This document shows positions 52,449 to 62,098 of a DNA stretch of 64,000 nt, piece by piece. Origin of the DNA: Neobacillus paridis. GTDB lineage: Bacteria; Bacillota; Bacilli; Bacillales; Cytobacillaceae. Both the position numbers and the translations under genes were made by a program. Positions within the stretch are counted from its first letter, which is position 1; each line of letters opens with the position of its first letter. Under the pieces are notes generated by a model. The model was not told where the DNA came from. It saw only the letters and a program-made list of their open reading frames with translations, and did not search any database. The stretch spans positions 184,877-248,876 of the forward strand of contig NZ_JAESWB010000371.1 of the NCBI RefSeq assembly GCF_016765675.1, written 5' to 3'.

Positions 52449-55400
52449 TTACATTTTATTTTCCTCTTTTTCATGAAAAACAATATCAACCACCCGTTTT
52501 GCCGCAAAACCATCTTCTAATGGGCAGTATTTGTGATAAAATTGATCGTATTTTTTCTGATACTTTTTCTGGATATCCTCAATGTTTTGGATGGCATCGA
52601 TTAATTCATCATTTGTTTTCACCAATGGGCCTGGAGCCTCTTCTTCAAAATCCATATAAAAGCCGCGAACATCATTTTTATACGTATCTAAATCATAGGT
52701 ATAAAAAATGATCGGTCTTCCAGTATTGGCAAAATCAAACATAACAGAGGAGTAATCTGTAATCAAAATATCGCTAATTAATAAAAGCTCCTGTATATCT
52801 GAATAGTTTGAAACGTTTATGGCAAAATCCTGCAACTCTTCAGGAATTGTCAGCTTATTACTGATCACCACATGCATTCTCATTAACAAAATATACTCGT
52901 CGCTAAACTTTTCCTTTAATCTGTCTAAATCCATATTGATATTAAAGACAAATTTGTTATTACCACTCGTCTCATTATCCCTAAATGTCGGGGCATATAA
53001 GATAACCTTTTTATTGGCAGGAATCCTCAGGCTGTTTCTCACCTTATTGGAAATTTCCTCTCGAACATCTTGATAAAACAGGTCGTTTCTTGGATAACCA
53101 ATCTTCAAAATATTTCCTTGATAACGGAAGGCACTTTTGAAAGCATTTGTTGCATAGTCACTTGGGGAGATTAAATAATCCCACGTTTGTGTTGCACTAT
53201 AGACCCTGTCAAGATAACCCTCATCTCTTCCCTGCACTTGATCAATATCGAATAACATCTTTTTCAGCGGTGTTCCATGCCAGGTTTGAATATAGGTTGT
53301 CTCTTTCCTTTTCTTGATATAGGTTGGGAAGTTCTGATTATTAATCCAATAACCGGCCTTTGCCAGGTAGTAGTAATATTGTGGGCTTAACCGTTTTACC
53401 TTTATCGTCTTAGAATCCATAAAGCGGATATTCTTGTCAACCACCCAAACCTTTTTATAAGGCAGATTCCGTTTCGAAATTTCCTCATAAATGGCACGCG
53501 GGCTATCGGCATACTGCTTGCCTACGCCGCTTTCAAATAAGATAAGATTTTTATCGACAGGCAGGATTCTTCTTGCGAAATTATAATACCATTTCATAAC
53601 CGGGAAGTACCATTTCGTTCTTCTAAAGCGATTGGCCACCCGAATGAAGAGGTCGGAGTCAATTACCTTTTCCAATACTGTCTTCTTTACCGGCAGATTT
53701 TTGACCACTTCATAAATTCTCTTTGAAAAATGAAGATCCCGATATTTTAAGAATTTGTCGGCTCTTTGTTTATTTCTGTCTGACATTTTAAAATCATTCT
53801 TAGCATAGTAATGAAGCCGTTCTAATATTTCCTCTAAGTTCGTGACGATATCTCCCGGCAAATCATTTTCCAAATCCAAATGTGACGGTCTCTTCCCGAT
53901 AAAGCGATCCCTATCGAATTGATAGTAAATAATCGGTTTATATAAAAAGCTAAAATCAAAACCAACACTTGAATAATCGGTAATCATGATCGCACTTTCT
54001 TTTAACAAATATTGGACATCCACTTCCCCTTGATTGATCACCCTGACAGGGGCATCTTGAAAATGAAAAGAAAACTTCTGCATATTGGGATGCAGACAAA
54101 GAATGATTTCCAGGTTATATTTTTCCGCCAATGCATGCAGTCTAGGATGATAAACAAGGTCTTTATACCTTTGAAAATATTCACTTTCTAAAAATACATC
54201 GTCAGTGGTAATCCAATCCCGCCATGTTGGAATGATTAATAATTGTCTTTTGACCTCTACATCATCGGCCAAAAGGCTGTCAAAACGGGATAACCCCGTG
54301 ATAAATACCTCTTTCGGATTATATCCGAAGTCGTTGACGATCATTTCTTTTTCAAAATCTGAGCTGACGAGGAAGGCATCCGTTTTAAAACTGGAGGCAT
54401 TTTTCCCATAGTTGGCGACCATGTTTTTCGTACCCATGACACCATGCTGGAGAAATACCTTTATTCCCTTTACAGCTCTTTTAAATCTCCTGCTTCTAAC
54501 TGGATACAAATAGTCAGGATGATGCGAACCGATAATTCTCATTGCCATCAACACATGCCAAATATGTTCCTTTGATTGAAAGTCAAGAATATTTCCAAGA
54601 TGCTCCACGTTTTTTCGCTCTGGAGAATCCTTTTCGATCACATAGTAGACATTTTTACCGGGATGATTTTCACGCATATATTTAAAAAAGTAATACCCGG
54701 TATCCTGCGCCTTATACGGTCTTTCCCCAATAACCCAAATATCCTTATGTTTATTAAAAAACCGCTCTAACCAAACCGTTTTTAATTTCCGCTGCAAATA
54801 TTCAAAGGTTTCTTTATCAAATTCAAACACTTCCAACGATAAGTTGAAACCTTTAAACGTATAGTAAGGTGTAATAATGGAAACGTTATTTCCGACGATC
54901 GAATAAAGCTCTTTGATAAATAATTTTGCTCTTAATGTTGGGCGACCGACACGAATATACTTTTCTTCACTTATGTTGTGAAATTTGATCTTTAAAAATA
55001 TATCGTAAATATCTTCTTTTAGGTTAGTATCACCTGTTAGGGTTTTAAAATTTACCTCCGCTTTGTAATAGTAGCGATTAAGGCCATATTTTAATGCTGT
55101 TTCTTCCTCGTTCCAGATAAAGGAAACCCCTGTATTATATTCTGTTTTACTGTCCCTCCCTTTTATAATCAGGCTGCCGTCTACAATTCTTGAACCTTTT
55201 GTAAAAATCTTCCCCTCAATTTTTAAGGTATTAGGGGCAGTCTTTAAACGATCAATTTGCACAGTAGGCGGAATAAACGGCTCTTTATTCAGGGCCAGAG
55301 ACAAATTTCCCTTCTCGGTAAGATAACAAATCGCCCTTGTCTCAGCCATAAAAATATAATCCAACCCTTCAATCCGGGAGTGTTGAAAACGGCCAAGACG

Positions 55401-55775
55401 GACAAAATATTCGGCATATTTCACTCCATTTTCTTCAATGAAATCTGCTTGTTTGCCTATCTTTTCTAGTTCCGATTCATCTAAGTGATCCATCGAAACC
55501 TTAACCTGAAGGTACCAATCAAAATTAACCTCTTCATAGGAAAGCAATTTTTTGACTAGATGAAGAAGGTCCACCTTAAAATGAAATTCTCCACCGCCTG
55601 AAGAATTCCCCTCAACTTTTATAGCCTCTTCATCATTACGGGGATGGAGCCATAATGCCGTCACTTGATAATGGCTGTTCGATAAATGACCGTCTACCTC
55701 CATCATCTGATCATGCTGGGCTATGCGGATTTTTTCATTTAGAAACCTGCTTTTTTTCTTTTTTTGAAACAACAT
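52449..55775 (-). CDS. Tandem double CDP-glycerol glycerophosphotransferase
   Basis: This 1108-residue protein has a beta-rich N-terminal part (about 1-300) and then two glycerophosphotransferase domains. The first (about 345-685) carries FLQHGVMGTKN, CLHPNM, MITDYSSVGFDFSFLYKP and LPGDIV. The second (about 735-1100) carries FESGVGKQYADSPRAIYEEI, TWHGTPLKKMLFD, YAPTFRDNE, LMRMHVVIS, ITDYSSVMFDFANTGRP and APGPLV. The domains are of different subtypes (HGVMG versus HGTPL), so they are not a simple recent duplication and may have different acceptors. GGTGA lies 7 bp before ATG 55775; the ATG at 55787 has no ribosome-binding site. It forms its own transcription unit. Confidence 0.88.
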   Translation of the reverse strand: MLFQKKKKSRFLNEKIRIAQHDQMMEVDGHLSNSHYQVTALWLHPRNDEEAIKVEGNSSGGGEFHFKVDLLHLVKKLLSYEEVNFDWYLQVKVSMDHLDESELEKIGKQADFIEENGVKYAEYFVRLGRFQHSRIEGLDYIFMAETRAICYLTEKGNLSLALNKEPFIPPTVQIDRLKTAPNTLKIEGKIFTKGSRIVDGSLIIKGRDSKTEYNTGVSFIWNEEETALKYGLNRYYYKAEVNFKTLTGDTNLKEDIYDIFLKIKFHNISEEKYIRVGRPTLRAKLFIKELYSIVGNNVSIITPYYTFKGFNLSLEVFEFDKETFEYLQRKLKTVWLERFFNKHKDIWVIGERPYKAQDTGYYFFKYMRENHPGKNVYYVIEKDSPERKNVEHLGNILDFQSKEHIWHVLMAMRIIGSHHPDYLYPVRSRRFKRAVKGIKVFLQHGVMGTKNMVANYGKNASSFKTDAFLVSSDFEKEMIVNDFGYNPKEVFITGLSRFDSLLADDVEVKRQLLIIPTWRDWITTDDVFLESEYFQRYKDLVYHPRLHALAEKYNLEIILCLHPNMQKFSFHFQDAPVRVINQGEVDVQYLLKESAIMITDYSSVGFDFSFLYKPIIYYQFDRDRFIGKRPSHLDLENDLPGDIVTNLEEILERLHYYAKNDFKMSDRNKQRADKFLKYRDLHFSKRIYEVVKNLPVKKTVLEKVIDSDLFIRVANRFRRTKWYFPVMKWYYNFARRILPVDKNLILFESGVGKQYADSPRAIYEEISKRNLPYKKVWVVDKNIRFMDSKTIKVKRLSPQYYYYLAKAGYWINNQNFPTYIKKRKETTYIQTWHGTPLKKMLFDIDQVQGRDEGYLDRVYSATQTWDYLISPSDYATNAFKSAFRYQGNILKIGYPRNDLFYQDVREEISNKVRNSLRIPANKKVILYAPTFRDNETSGNNKFVFNINMDLDRLKEKFSDEYILLMRMHVVISNKLTIPEELQDFAINVSNYSDIQELLLISDILITDYSSVMFDFANTGRPIIFYTYDLDTYKNDVRGFYMDFEEEAPGPLVKTNDELIDAIQNIEDIQKKYQKKYDQFYHKYCPLEDGFAAKRVVDIVFHEKEENKM

Positions 55776-55959
55776 GCAAATCACCATACATTCTTGCGTG
55801 AATTAAAAATACTTCTATCTTATGATAAATGTTTTTATTTCCTAATACAAATCCGTAAGTAAAAGATTTCACTTCAAAAAAATATTTTGAAATCGAAGAA
55901 AATATTAAACCCATTAAAAAGGCTATGGACGGAGAATGCTAGATGAATAATAATAGAAC

Positions 55960-55990
55960 AAGAGGTTGTCTGTCTACTGACAACCTCTTT
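55960..55990 (-). terminator. Terminator of deacetylase/beta-helix unit
   Basis: AAGAGGTTGTC and GACAACCTCTT perfect 11-bp arms with an 8-nt loop, 10 bp past the stop. Confidence 0.88.
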
Positions 55991-55999
55991 GTTATGTCG

Positions 56000-57196
56000 T
56001 TATGGAAGAGGAATTATTAATCTATCGCGGTCAAACACATTGTACTGCAAATAGATCCTCACAAAATTTTCTGTTGTATTTATTATGTGGTTGGTTTTTA
56101 ATGCTTCAATATTTTGTTGGTTAATCGTATTATATGTTACTTTATATTCCGATCCGGGTCCGTTGTTTTTCCATGGCATGATCCCAATTGGACGAGCGAT
56201 ATCCTCAAATGTATTATAGCAAAACATTGGATTTTTCACACCGCTGGCTAAAATTCCGCGGAACGTTCCTCCTCCGTCAGCGACATCTTTGATCGTATTC
56301 TTCTCAATGACAGGATTGGTCCAATTCATCACCCGAATTGCATCTTGGCGCATCTTTTCTATGTAATTCCCGCGGATGATGATTTTATCGTGGTATTTTC
56401 CTTCTGAATATTTATGGGTGCCGATTGCCCGATCAAGATTAGTAAATGTATTATTTGTGATGGTTATATTTTTGTTAGGTGTTTTATCATATGTACTCCA
56501 TGGATTGTGCCAACCATTTGTCAGCTTATCCGGAGTATCAAGATTTATCGCTTCTTTATTCCGATTCTCGGATGGTTGTGAATTAATGAAGCGATTATTT
56601 GAAATGAGCGCAGTATCAGTAGCATCCATTTCAATAAAATGTCCTTGTTTCAAGTTCTCAAATTGGATATTTTCGATTTTTAGCTGACGATTATGTCCAG
56701 CTACAATCGCAATTGCATCCGTTATATATCTCAAATCAATGATTGCCTTGCCCTCGCCTATGAAGGAAATATTTTTTTCTCCATTATATTTACTGCGTAC
56801 CCCTTTTTTAAAAGAATCAGAGGGCTTTATCAGTTGAAAAACTGTTTTACTGGGACCAAACATTTTCGTTCCGGTTTTAGTTCCCTTTATAATCTTCACT
56901 CCATCTTTAAAACGAATTGTAACATTAGAAGGGACATATAATGTGTTGGATATAGTGTAGGTTCCTTTTTCGATAATAAGCGTACCTCCGCCGATGTGCT
57001 CCAGCTGCTCCAAATAGGAACGAAGCAGATAATAGTGCTTAGTGTATGTATTATAGGTGCTAAAATGGGTCATTAAGCCTTTGTAAGGCTTGCTGCCTGG
57101 TGAAATTGTATATACTTTAGAAGCCGCCGCCGCTGAAGGAGAGGCGAAAATAGCCATCGCAAGCAGGAAAGCCGCCAGAAATTTGTAGAGCTTCAT
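56000..57196 (-). CDS. Secreted right-handed beta-helix protein (pectate lyase-like fold)
   Basis: From ATG 57196 the protein has 398 residues with a signal peptide (KLYKFLAAFLLAMAIFASPS, cut after about ASAAAA). The body shows repeated coils with stacked Asn and Ile (ISFIGEGKAIIDL, IENIQFENL, ISNNRFINS, ITITNNTFTNLDRAIGTH, IIIRGNYIEKMRQDAIRV, IEKNTIKDV). This is typical of parallel beta-helix polysaccharide lyases, hydrolases or epimerases. The substrate is unknown; a surface glycan is suggested by the neighbours. The frame extends to 57259 without a ribosome-binding site, while GGAGG lies 11 bp before ATG 57196. It follows the deacetylase gene directly. Confidence 0.82.
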   Translation of the reverse strand: MKLYKFLAAFLLAMAIFASPSAAAASKVYTISPGSKPYKGLMTHFSTYNTYTKHYYLLRSYLEQLEHIGGGTLIIEKGTYTISNTLYVPSNVTIRFKDGVKIIKGTKTGTKMFGPSKTVFQLIKPSDSFKKGVRSKYNGEKNISFIGEGKAIIDLRYITDAIAIVAGHNRQLKIENIQFENLKQGHFIEMDATDTALISNNRFINSQPSENRNKEAINLDTPDKLTNGWHNPWSTYDKTPNKNITITNNTFTNLDRAIGTHKYSEGKYHDKIIIRGNYIEKMRQDAIRVMNWTNPVIEKNTIKDVADGGGTFRGILASGVKNPMFCYNTFEDIARPIGIMPWKNNGPGSEYKVTYNTINQQNIEALKTNHIINTTENFVRIYLQYNVFDRDRLIIPLP

Positions 57197-57258
57197 TCTA
57201 AAATAGTCCTCCGTTTCTTTAATCTTCAAAAGGCTGCCATAGTTTGGCAGCCCTCTCA

Positions 57259-57975
57259 TTAAAACCGCTTATCATGCCAAAAATTAACGACAACATGGTG
57301 TTTGGGATTATACACTTCTAATGTATAACCGTTCTTTTTCAAGTAGTTAATAATAGTCGGCAACTGCTGGGCTGTGCCGCGTGAATCGTGGAAGAGGATC
57401 ACGATGGGACCGTTTTGACCATTGAGGCCGGATTTGACCCTTGCGGTGATCGTGCTTGGACTGGTTCTATTATACTTCCAATCTAGTGTATCGATGGTCC
57501 AGTCCCACATTTTAAAACCTTTTTTTGCTAAGGCATCGCGGAACGGTTTTTTCATATAGGGCTTGCTGCCATATGGTGCCCGTGTTAGCTTGCTGTTAAA
57601 GTTTGCGACCTTTAATAGTGTTTTTCGGGTCTTCTCCATTTCGATCGCAACATTTTGAGAACTGCCGCGATATAGCTTTTGAACGCTGTGGGAAACACTA
57701 TGGAGTGCCGGGTAGTTGCCTTCCCGAATCATCCGTTTGACTGTTTGCGGATGGCTTTTTATATTGCCCTCTATCATGAAAAAGGTGGCATGGACTTTTT
57801 TCTGTTTTAGAATATCCAAGACTTTAGGTGTGTATTGGTTCGGCCCGTCATCAAACGTTAAGTAAACAATTTTCTTCACCGCTTGGCTGGCTGCCTCGGT
57901 TCTATTTACTGGAACAATGCCCACACTAACCAAAAGCAACAATGCTAAAAATACGGAAAATAATTTTTTTAACAT
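57259..57975 (-). CDS. Secreted polysaccharide deacetylase (NodB domain)
   Basis: The 238-residue protein has a signal peptide (about residues 1-28) and a NodB homology domain with all five motifs: TFDDGP (metal-binding Asp pair), HSVSH in ALHSVSHSV, RAPYG, the WDWTIDTLDW block and ILFHDS. It removes acetyl groups from GlcNAc or MurNAc, of peptidoglycan or another wall glycan. All catalytic residues are present. GGGGGAGAGG precedes ATG 57975. Confidence 0.92.
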   Translation of the reverse strand: MLKKLFSVFLALLLLVSVGIVPVNRTEAASQAVKKIVYLTFDDGPNQYTPKVLDILKQKKVHATFFMIEGNIKSHPQTVKRMIREGNYPALHSVSHSVQKLYRGSSQNVAIEMEKTRKTLLKVANFNSKLTRAPYGSKPYMKKPFRDALAKKGFKMWDWTIDTLDWKYNRTSPSTITARVKSGLNGQNGPIVILFHDSRGTAQQLPTIINYLKKNGYTLEVYNPKHHVVVNFWHDKRF

Positions 57976-58055
57976 TTCCTCTCCCCCATTATCTATCTAA
58001 GCTGTTATAACCTGGAAATTGATTCAACTCTTCGATATGTATATGTATAAAAGTG

Positions 58056-58075
58056 GCAGGGGAACCTCCCCCTGC
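58056..58075 (-). terminator. Terminator of the beta-lactamase-like/C39-like gene
   Basis: GCAGGGG and CCCCTGC arms with a 6-nt loop. CACTTTTA follows on the minus strand. Confidence 0.8.
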
Positions 58076-58081
58076 GCAAAT

Positions 58082-59803
58082 TTAATATGATATAGCCCGT
58101 TTATGTTGATTTCCCCACATTCGGTTAAATTGATTTTTGCTGATTTTGACATTTTTCTTCCCAGTCCAGCAATCATTGAAGTAATAATTATTTTGATCAT
58201 ATCCGGTTAGAACCAAGGCATGGACAGTAAAACCGTGCATCGGTGAAACCCAAACGACAATTGGTTTGTTATTTCGCAGTTGTTTTTCGATCGTTGCATG
58301 GCTCTTACCGGTTAGATTGATGGAACTTCCAGCATATTTTTTCACTAGGTTCATTAAAGCAGGCGGATAAATCGTCCAGCCGTGGCTCGTAAACGGATTG
58401 CCAACGTATCCTTTGCTCGGATTTGATGAATACGGCATTTTCTTGGCTAACATTACTTTATCGACCTTCGCCCCTTTATATTGCAGCATCATCGTCACGG
58501 CAGTAATCTCACAGCCTGTCGGAAGCTGCGGTCTTTGACTAATGATGGGAACATTTAATGTTTTACCGCTAATTCGGTCGGCATGTTTTCCGTAAACCGT
58601 CTTTGGTTTGTATTGATACGTGGCCAGAACCCGCTTTGTTCCTTTTTCTTTCAAGGTTGCCTTGGTGATATATCCTGATGAATTGGCATCAAAGGTGAAT
58701 TTAATATTTTCCCCACGCTGGCCAAAGGATGTTTTTGGATAATATTGAAAATATCTGGAAACCTTTTGTGTTTTTTTTTCAAATTGTTTGGCATACCTGA
58801 GTGTCTGATCGATATTCAGGTAATAGCTATATTGAATCAGGTCACTACCCGGGTAAGATTGATTGATCTTCACCAGTTTGCCGCCAGAATAGACTTTAGA
58901 ATAGATCACTTTCGCTTCGCTGGCTGCTGTTTTAAGTACTGTTTCTGTAGGAATCGGTTTTGCCTTGTGATGTTTATAAACCATCGCTGCTAAGTCGGCA
59001 ATGACTTTTTCGGCCTTACTGTTAGACAGCCCCCTAGTCATAATCGCCAATACGAACGGCCGCTTGTCGAACACAATCGCGACATCATTATAAATAAGTG
59101 ATGCCGGAATCATCCCAACCTTATGAGCAATCGAAACTCCCTTTATCCCGCGAGGAATGGTCGTATTGTAGACCGTTTTTTTCAAATAGCTGACAAGCTC
59201 TTGGCCATACTTGCTTTTGTTCGAAAATTGATACAGCTTATTGGCATAGATCATGAGGTCATTGGCTGAAGTGACCGTTAGTCCATTTGCCGGATAGGCA
59301 TATTGGCCGCCCAAGCTTTTCATATATTTGTAAAAATTATTAGCACCGACGTATTCTTTAAGCATGATAAAGGCGATATTATCGCTATAAACCATGGCAT
59401 ATTTCACAAGCTGTCTGATTGTGAACTTTGTTCCGACCTTTTTCTTTTGGATGATCCCGGTGCCACCAAAATAATGGTAGCTTTTATACTGCAGCTTTTT
59501 GTTTAAGTTGATTTTCCCCTTTGCAGCCTGCTCCATCACGTAGGTGGCAAGCGGCAATTTTATCGTACTGGCAGCCCGCCCCGATGTTTTTCCGTTTAGT
59601 TGAAAAACCTCACCGGATGTTAAATCTTTATATTGCAATGTCACTGTACCGCCGGATTTTTTTATGTAGTTCTTTAGCTCTTTTGATAAATCGGCAGAAA
59701 AACTTGAAGCTGCCGCTTCTGCACGCATGCTAACACCTAGAAAAATCAGTGAAAGCAGCAAAACAGCAGCCACAATCCCTTTTAATATGTACCCACCCTT
59801 CAC
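58082..59803 (-). CDS. Serine beta-lactamase-like / C39-like cysteine peptidase fusion
   Basis: After a signal peptide (about residues 1-32) comes a class A beta-lactamase-like domain: STIK (79-82, SxxK), SDN (140-142) and HKVG (227-230, where enzymes have KTG). A linker with repeats follows, then a peptidase C39-like domain from about 415. That domain has Cys431 in PTGCEITA, His528 in FTVHALVLTG and Asp544 in FNDCW, a complete Cys-His-Asp set. Both domains keep catalytic residues. As a secreted protein it might cut peptides in the wall; no substrate is evident. The start is GTG 59803. Confidence 0.85.
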   Translation of the reverse strand: MKGGYILKGIVAAVLLLSLIFLGVSMRAEAAASSFSADLSKELKNYIKKSGGTVTLQYKDLTSGEVFQLNGKTSGRAASTIKLPLATYVMEQAAKGKINLNKKLQYKSYHYFGGTGIIQKKKVGTKFTIRQLVKYAMVYSDNIAFIMLKEYVGANNFYKYMKSLGGQYAYPANGLTVTSANDLMIYANKLYQFSNKSKYGQELVSYLKKTVYNTTIPRGIKGVSIAHKVGMIPASLIYNDVAIVFDKRPFVLAIMTRGLSNSKAEKVIADLAAMVYKHHKAKPIPTETVLKTAASEAKVIYSKVYSGGKLVKINQSYPGSDLIQYSYYLNIDQTLRYAKQFEKKTQKVSRYFQYYPKTSFGQRGENIKFTFDANSSGYITKATLKEKGTKRVLATYQYKPKTVYGKHADRISGKTLNVPIISQRPQLPTGCEITAVTMMLQYKGAKVDKVMLAKKMPYSSNPSKGYVGNPFTSHGWTIYPPALMNLVKKYAGSSINLTGKSHATIEKQLRNNKPIVVWVSPMHGFTVHALVLTGYDQNNYYFNDCWTGKKNVKISKNQFNRMWGNQHKRAISY

Positions 59804-59915
59804 CTTTCCACATCCTTTTTTGATATTCTTGGTAGTTTTTCTCTATTATTCTAGCAAATACAACCATATTTTTATATAGTTTCTCTTATCTCCCTGTCTA
59901 AAAAGTTAAGAACAA

Positions 59916-59940
59916 AAAGGTATCCTCATTGGATACCTTT
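59916..59940 (-). terminator. Terminator of the triple-tyrosine protein gene
   Basis: AAAGGTATCC and GGATACCTTT perfect 10-bp arms with a 5-nt loop and TTTTTG tail on the minus strand. Confidence 0.88.
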
Positions 59941-59989
59941 AATTTGCCCGCTGAAACGCATGGAAATACTCACTTTTCGATCTTTCACT

Positions 59990-61870
59990 TTATCGATATA
60001 AATAGGATGTATGTGTCAATCCATCATACGTATAATAAACTTTGATCAAGCTGTCATAAGAAAATTGGGTAATCGATTTTTTCGGATAAAAATAATATGT
60101 TTGGTAAGTACGCCCGATTGTTACCCAGTTCTTCGGCTGATAGGTGTAAATTACTTTCCCGTTATTTAGGATTTGCATCTTGGTTACTTTCAAATTGCTA
60201 TAGCCATAATTGGACACTTTAAAATAGCCAAAATTATAGTAAATATTGTAGTCAGCATTAAACGTTGCATTTGGGGCCTCGCGTATATCCAGCGATAACG
60301 TTTTTGATTTCACTTTTTTTGTTCCCTTTTGCCGTACATCTACTGCTACTTTATATTTTCCTTTATAACCAACATACCAAGATAATGATCTGCTGCTTGA
60401 ATAATCTTTAATTGTCTGCCAATAATAGCCATTATAGACTCTAAAACGATATTCAAGGTATTTTCCGGACGATTTTGCCGTAAAGTGGAAATACGTCCCT
60501 GAAGCCTGTTTTGCACTTTTATTAGATTTTAGCGTCGGTGTTGAAAAATATGAAGGTTTATAGATCGTGTAACCAGCTGTTTTCGTTGCTGTTTTCTTCG
60601 ATAACTTGCTGCGGACGGTTACCATGACTTTATAGGCCCCGGCACTTTTCGGTTTCCAATACGTATAATTTTTCGTAGAATAGTTTTGAATCGTCTTCCA
60701 TGTTTTATTTTGGTACACACTAAATTGATATTCAAGATCTACACCTTTTGCAGCTGCCGTCCATTTAATCGAAGTAGCTGTTGGCCGCGGTGATGATAAA
60801 TTGGCCTTTAACGAAGAAACGGAAACTTTTCCATCAACAATTTGATAGCTAATTTGCTTTGCCACGATCCGATTTGGATATTGTGGGTTGCGAACCTCGA
60901 CTTTGATAGTATATTTACCTTGCTTTGCCGGATTCCAAACATATGTATTTTTCGATCCAAAGGCTTGAACAACCTTAGCATTAAGCGAATATTGATATTG
61001 CAAACCAGTTTTGTTCGTTTTCGTGGCAAATGTAACGGTCTTTCCCGCGAGATAAGGTGATTTGACATTAGGTGTTAATGATTGAATCGTGAAATCCGGC
61101 TTATATGCTGTTACCGTGTAGGATATTTCCTTTTGTGCTACGGCATCGGGAAAAGCAGGGTCACGAACTTCAACTTTAACTGTGTACGTTCCCGGGACGG
61201 TTGGTGTCCATTGGTATGTATTATCTGTGCTAAATTGTTTGACAACATTTCCTTGGACGGAAAACTGGTATTCAAGACCCGCTTTGTTGGCACTTGCTGT
61301 AAACGTAACTGGATTCCGTTCTGTTTGCGGTGACGCTACATCTGCAGCGAGATTGGTAATTTGAAAATCAACATCATAATCGAAATTAAACCCAAGATAA
61401 TAATCTTGACTTCCCATATAAGAATACTCATCCGGCTTTACAGCAATGTAATATGTCCCTTCTTCCAAGGATGCTTGCAATGCCAAATAATAAGATCCCG
61501 CTTCTACAATCGAGCCCCCTGCAGCTAATTGATTCCCATCCGCATCATAAAGAGTAATAGAATAATCATTGTAGTAGTAATCATTTTCATCCTCATCGTT
61601 TCCTAAATAGGAAGCCAGCGATAATTTTCCTCTTTTTGGAATAACTAATTCGTAGTAATCAACATCTTCATCGTCTAAAGTTGCTTGGACCACATCCCGC
61701 AGATTAACCCGGTTGGCTGCTGACTTCGTGTCATTAGGCTCGCTCTCTGAAATCGGATTGGATAATTTCTTAAACACCTTTTCCTGGTTAGCCGTCATGG
61801 CAAACGCTGGATTTACGGAAAAGGCAAAGGCAACTATGAAAATAATACTCTGTAAAATTAATTTTTTCAC
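59990..61870 (-). CDS. Secreted protein with PPC-like domain and four Y_Y_Y-type repeats
   Basis: The 626-residue protein has a signal peptide (ends near AFAMTA), then a pre-peptidase C-terminal-like region (SESEPNDTKSAANRV, DVDYYELVIP, GTYYIAVKPDEYSY). Four Ig-like units of about 90 residues follow with LEYQFSV, YTWNP/YQWTP and GTYTVKVEVRDP patterns (about 170-255, 257-345, 347-435 and 440-530), as in triple-tyrosine repeat proteins. A C-terminal beta domain follows. No enzyme domain is visible; it is probably an adhesin or structural surface protein. The start is GTG 61870 behind AGGGGGT. Confidence 0.8.
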   Translation of the reverse strand: MKKLILQSIIFIVAFAFSVNPAFAMTANQEKVFKKLSNPISESEPNDTKSAANRVNLRDVVQATLDDEDVDYYELVIPKRGKLSLASYLGNDEDENDYYYNDYSITLYDADGNQLAAGGSIVEAGSYYLALQASLEEGTYYIAVKPDEYSYMGSQDYYLGFNFDYDVDFQITNLAADVASPQTERNPVTFTASANKAGLEYQFSVQGNVVKQFSTDNTYQWTPTVPGTYTVKVEVRDPAFPDAVAQKEISYTVTAYKPDFTIQSLTPNVKSPYLAGKTVTFATKTNKTGLQYQYSLNAKVVQAFGSKNTYVWNPAKQGKYTIKVEVRNPQYPNRIVAKQISYQIVDGKVSVSSLKANLSSPRPTATSIKWTAAAKGVDLEYQFSVYQNKTWKTIQNYSTKNYTYWKPKSAGAYKVMVTVRSKLSKKTATKTAGYTIYKPSYFSTPTLKSNKSAKQASGTYFHFTAKSSGKYLEYRFRVYNGYYWQTIKDYSSSRSLSWYVGYKGKYKVAVDVRQKGTKKVKSKTLSLDIREAPNATFNADYNIYYNFGYFKVSNYGYSNLKVTKMQILNNGKVIYTYQPKNWVTIGRTYQTYYFYPKKSITQFSYDSLIKVYYTYDGLTHTSYLYR

Positions 61871-62098
61871 CTGTGGACCCCCTAATAGTATACTTACCCA
61901 ATTTATATTCTAGAGTTTTTTTTCCCATATTTCTAGGAGAATAGTCACATTTTTATCTAATAGTACAATCGGATCGCAGAAACTTTTCCAATTTCCCCAA
62001 TAATTTTTTAACACCGTTTCAAATATATGTATAAAATTTCGTCGAAATCTGCTATTCTATTACATGTTCGGATACTTTTATTGATGGAGGATCGTTAG

